Assembly (NCBI GenBank): GCA_030830385.1
Contig: JAURNA010000196.1
Coordinates: 1-8,201 of the forward strand
Direction of reading: 5' to 3'
DNA from: Crocinitomicaceae bacterium
Lineage (GTDB): Bacteria; Bacteroidota; Bacteroidia; Flavobacteriales_D; Crocinitomicaceae
DNA: 8,201 nt
Position numbers and translations under genes: made by a program. Below the pieces are notes generated by a model that was not told where the DNA came from, ran no database searches, and worked only from the letters and a program-made list of their open reading frames with translations. Shown piece after piece: positions 6,596 through 8,201 of this stretch. The stretch's first letter is position 1. The number at the start of each line of letters is the position of its first letter.

Positions 6596-8201
6596 TTACT
6601 TACGAACTACCAATTTCTGAGTAGAAACCGCTCCGTTAGCCTTAACGTTAACGAGGTAAGTTCCTCCCGCCAATACAGCTGTGTTAACTCTAACTTCTGT
6701 AGTCCCGGCAGCAACGTTGTTCATTGACTCAACGTAGACTGCTTTTCCGGAAAGATCAGAAACGGTAACCTCAACATCAGAAGCATTGTTCAAATAAAAA
6801 GACACGTTTGCTTCACTTACTGATGGGTTTGGATAAACTGCAAGGTTGTGAGCATTTTCGATCTCCTCTGTACCAAGTGCAGGATCAAAATTCATACGAA
6901 CTACCTTCGTTGTTGTCGAATAGTACCAAGTTTGATCCGTTGCATCAAAGTAGTATGAAGTTTGTGGCTGAGATACTCCTGAAGTGGCAACGACGAAGTC
7001 ATTTGACAGTCCTCCGTCTCCATCGGTTCCTACAACAACCACGTATGATTCACCTGCATTCAAAGGGTAACCACCTGAAGTCGCTGACAACAGTGGAATG
7101 TCTATAAGAACGCCTAGGTCACCTGACTGAACTGTATAGTAATCTGACTGATCCTCCTGTACATAGTTACCTTGATCGTCAAATGAGTATAATTTCACGA
7201 AGATTTGAGATCCTACATTTGTAAATCCACTAACTCCTACCTGCACTCCGAACACGTTTTGCGCTGTGAAGATGTCAAACACGTTACCTGTCTCATATCC
7301 ATTACCTTCGTTGTATGTACCTCCGTTGAAACCAGCTTGAACATTGTCACGAGCATAGATGAAGTCGACTACATCTAACTCTGTTGAATTGTAATCGTTA
7401 TTCGATACTCCTGTGTCGTTTTGTCCTGTACTAACAGAACCGGTCACAACGTAGTTACCGTTTCCACCGGGAGTATACTCCATGTCTACACACGCTGTAT
7501 CAGAAGAACCAACAGTCAACGTAATTGGTGTGCTTGAAGAAGTCCATACACCTCCATTTACATCCATGTTTACAGTAGCGTCTGTAATATCATTCACACC
7601 GATATTTGACAGAGTTCCACAGAAGATAATCGGTTGAATTTGAGCAGTTGGAACATTGTAGTAAGGCATTGTAATCCCCCATGGTCCGTTTGTTCCCCAG
7701 ATCACATTATCAGCGCGAAGATCGTAATCCTCAGTTCGGCAAATAGCAATGTCATCAATTGCCCAGTGATATCCCCAGTTCCCTTCGTAGTGGAAACGAA
7801 TCTTAACCTGAGAGCTGTCTCCGGCTACAGTAGAAATGTTGATTGATTCTGTTCCACTTCGGTTGGTTGATAAACTCTCCGTTCCATCGGTAACGACGAA
7901 TTCTGTCCAAGTTGTACCATTGTCACCAGAAACAAAAACAGAACGTGTGTCTAAATATGTAGTATAGTTGTATTCAAACGAAAGTGTCACGTTTGGCTCA
8001 CCTGATAGGTCAATTGATGCATCCAGTTCAACGTCAGTATCCTGAAATGCACCGGGTCCTTCAGAGTCTGAGTCAATAAGAAAATATCCATTATCTACGG
8101 TGGTCATCATCGCAGGTCCATTGGTCGGAACTGCACTCGGATCTGTTGTCCATGTCCAAACCGCCTCAGCTCCTCCAAGGTTGTTTGTGACAGTCCACTC
8201 A
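6596..8201 (-). CDS. large secreted protein with T9SS type A sorting domain (N-terminus outside window)
   Basis: The last 534 residues of a big exported protein are visible. The frame is open to the window edge, and the first ATG inside (8110) is not the real start because coding continues upstream (EWTVTNNLGGAEAVW). Residues about 55-160 look like a MAM/jelly-roll-type beta-sandwich, with LSFEYNY, VFVSGDNGTTW and HWAIDDIAI. This is followed by a CARDB-like segment (about 190-275, SNIGVNDITDATVNMDVNG) and a further beta-rich region. The last 83 residues form a T9SS type A sorting domain: VYPNPS near its start, VSDLSGKAVY, GTYLVNV and a terminal KLVVRK. Such domains direct export through the outer membrane and are then usually removed as the protein is anchored or released. 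The N-terminal catalytic or adhesive part is not visible, so function (peptidase, hydrolase, adhesin) cannot be told. A terminator follows its stop. Confidence 0.9.
   Translation of the reverse strand, partial: EWTVTNNLGGAEAVWTWTTDPSAVPTNGPAMMTTVDNGYFLIDSDSEGPGAFQDTDVELDASIDLSGEPNVTLSFEYNYTTYLDTRSVFVSGDNGTTWTEFVVTDGTESLSTNRSGTESINISTVAGDSSQVKIRFHYEGNWGYHWAIDDIAICRTEDYDLRADNVIWGTNGPWGITMPYYNVPTAQIQPIIFCGTLSNIGVNDITDATVNMDVNGGVWTSSSTPITLTVGSSDTACVDMEYTPGGNGNYVVTGSVSTGQNDTGVSNNDYNSTELDVVDFIYARDNVQAGFNGGTYNEGNGYETGNVFDIFTAQNVFGVQVGVSGFTNVGSQIFVKLYSFDDQGNYVQEDQSDYYTVQSGDLGVLIDIPLLSATSGGYPLNAGESYVVVVGTDGDGGLSNDFVVATSGVSQPQTSYYFDATDQTWYYSTTTKVVRMNFDPALGTEEIENAHNLAVYPNPSVSEANVSFYLNNASDVEVTVSDLSGKAVYVESMNNVAAGTTEVRVNTAVLAGGTYLVNVKANGAVSTQKLVVRK

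Noticed and set aside
1..8201. Mobile elements, CRISPR arrays, tRNA or rRNA genes, defence islands
   Set aside because: No transposase, regularly spaced repeats, cloverleaf or rRNA-like sequence, or defence-type domain was seen on either strand.

Overview
The window looks like ordinary chromosomal DNA from a member of the Bacteroidota, probably a Flavobacteriales-type marine or freshwater bacterium. Three signs point there. A large secreted protein ends in a C-terminal sorting domain typical of the type IX secretion system (T9SS). A secreted protein combines a carboxypeptidase-regulatory-like domain with a TonB plug. Start codons lack clear Shine-Dalgarno sequences, as is usual in this phylum. 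The genus cannot be fixed from the sequence alone.

Layout. From position 1 to 1569, on the minus strand, lie an MlaF-type ABC ATPase (its 3' end is outside the window) and, upstream of it, an MlaE-type permease. The two overlap by an ATGA and form a lipid-transport operon. A 119-base divergent promoter region (1570-1688) separates this operon from a plus-strand run of three overlapping genes. These are a membrane-anchored SGNH-hydrolase-like protein with C-terminal MORN/YwqK-type repeats (1689-2945), a SprT-like zinc metalloprotease-type protein (2929-3555), and mannose-1-phosphate guanylyltransferase (3545-4630). After a short convergent gap with an inverted repeat, three genes lie on the minus strand. 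In map order they are a 247-residue secreted plug-domain protein with no barrel (4697-5440), malonyl-CoA:ACP transacylase FabD (5582-6475), and the C-terminal 534 residues of a large T9SS cargo protein (6596 to the window edge). Two hairpin/T-run terminators (5520-5563 and 6549-6573) isolate these minus-strand genes. They also show that the longest open frames for FabD and the plug protein start too early.

How the genes relate. The MlaE/MlaF pair would power phospholipid movement between inner and outer membrane. The plus-strand operon supplies GDP-mannose and carries a membrane-anchored SGNH protein that could modify an envelope glycan; that link is inference from gene order. FabD feeds fatty-acid synthesis. 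The T9SS cargo and the plug protein are exported envelope or surface proteins. Several genes therefore concern the cell envelope, but no defence system, mobile element, CRISPR array, RNA gene or clearly new multi-gene system is visible. The most unusual items are the stand-alone plug protein, the SGNH/MORN-repeat fusion, and the unusual C-terminal tail of the ATPase. No stretch longer than about 300 bases lacks a gene.
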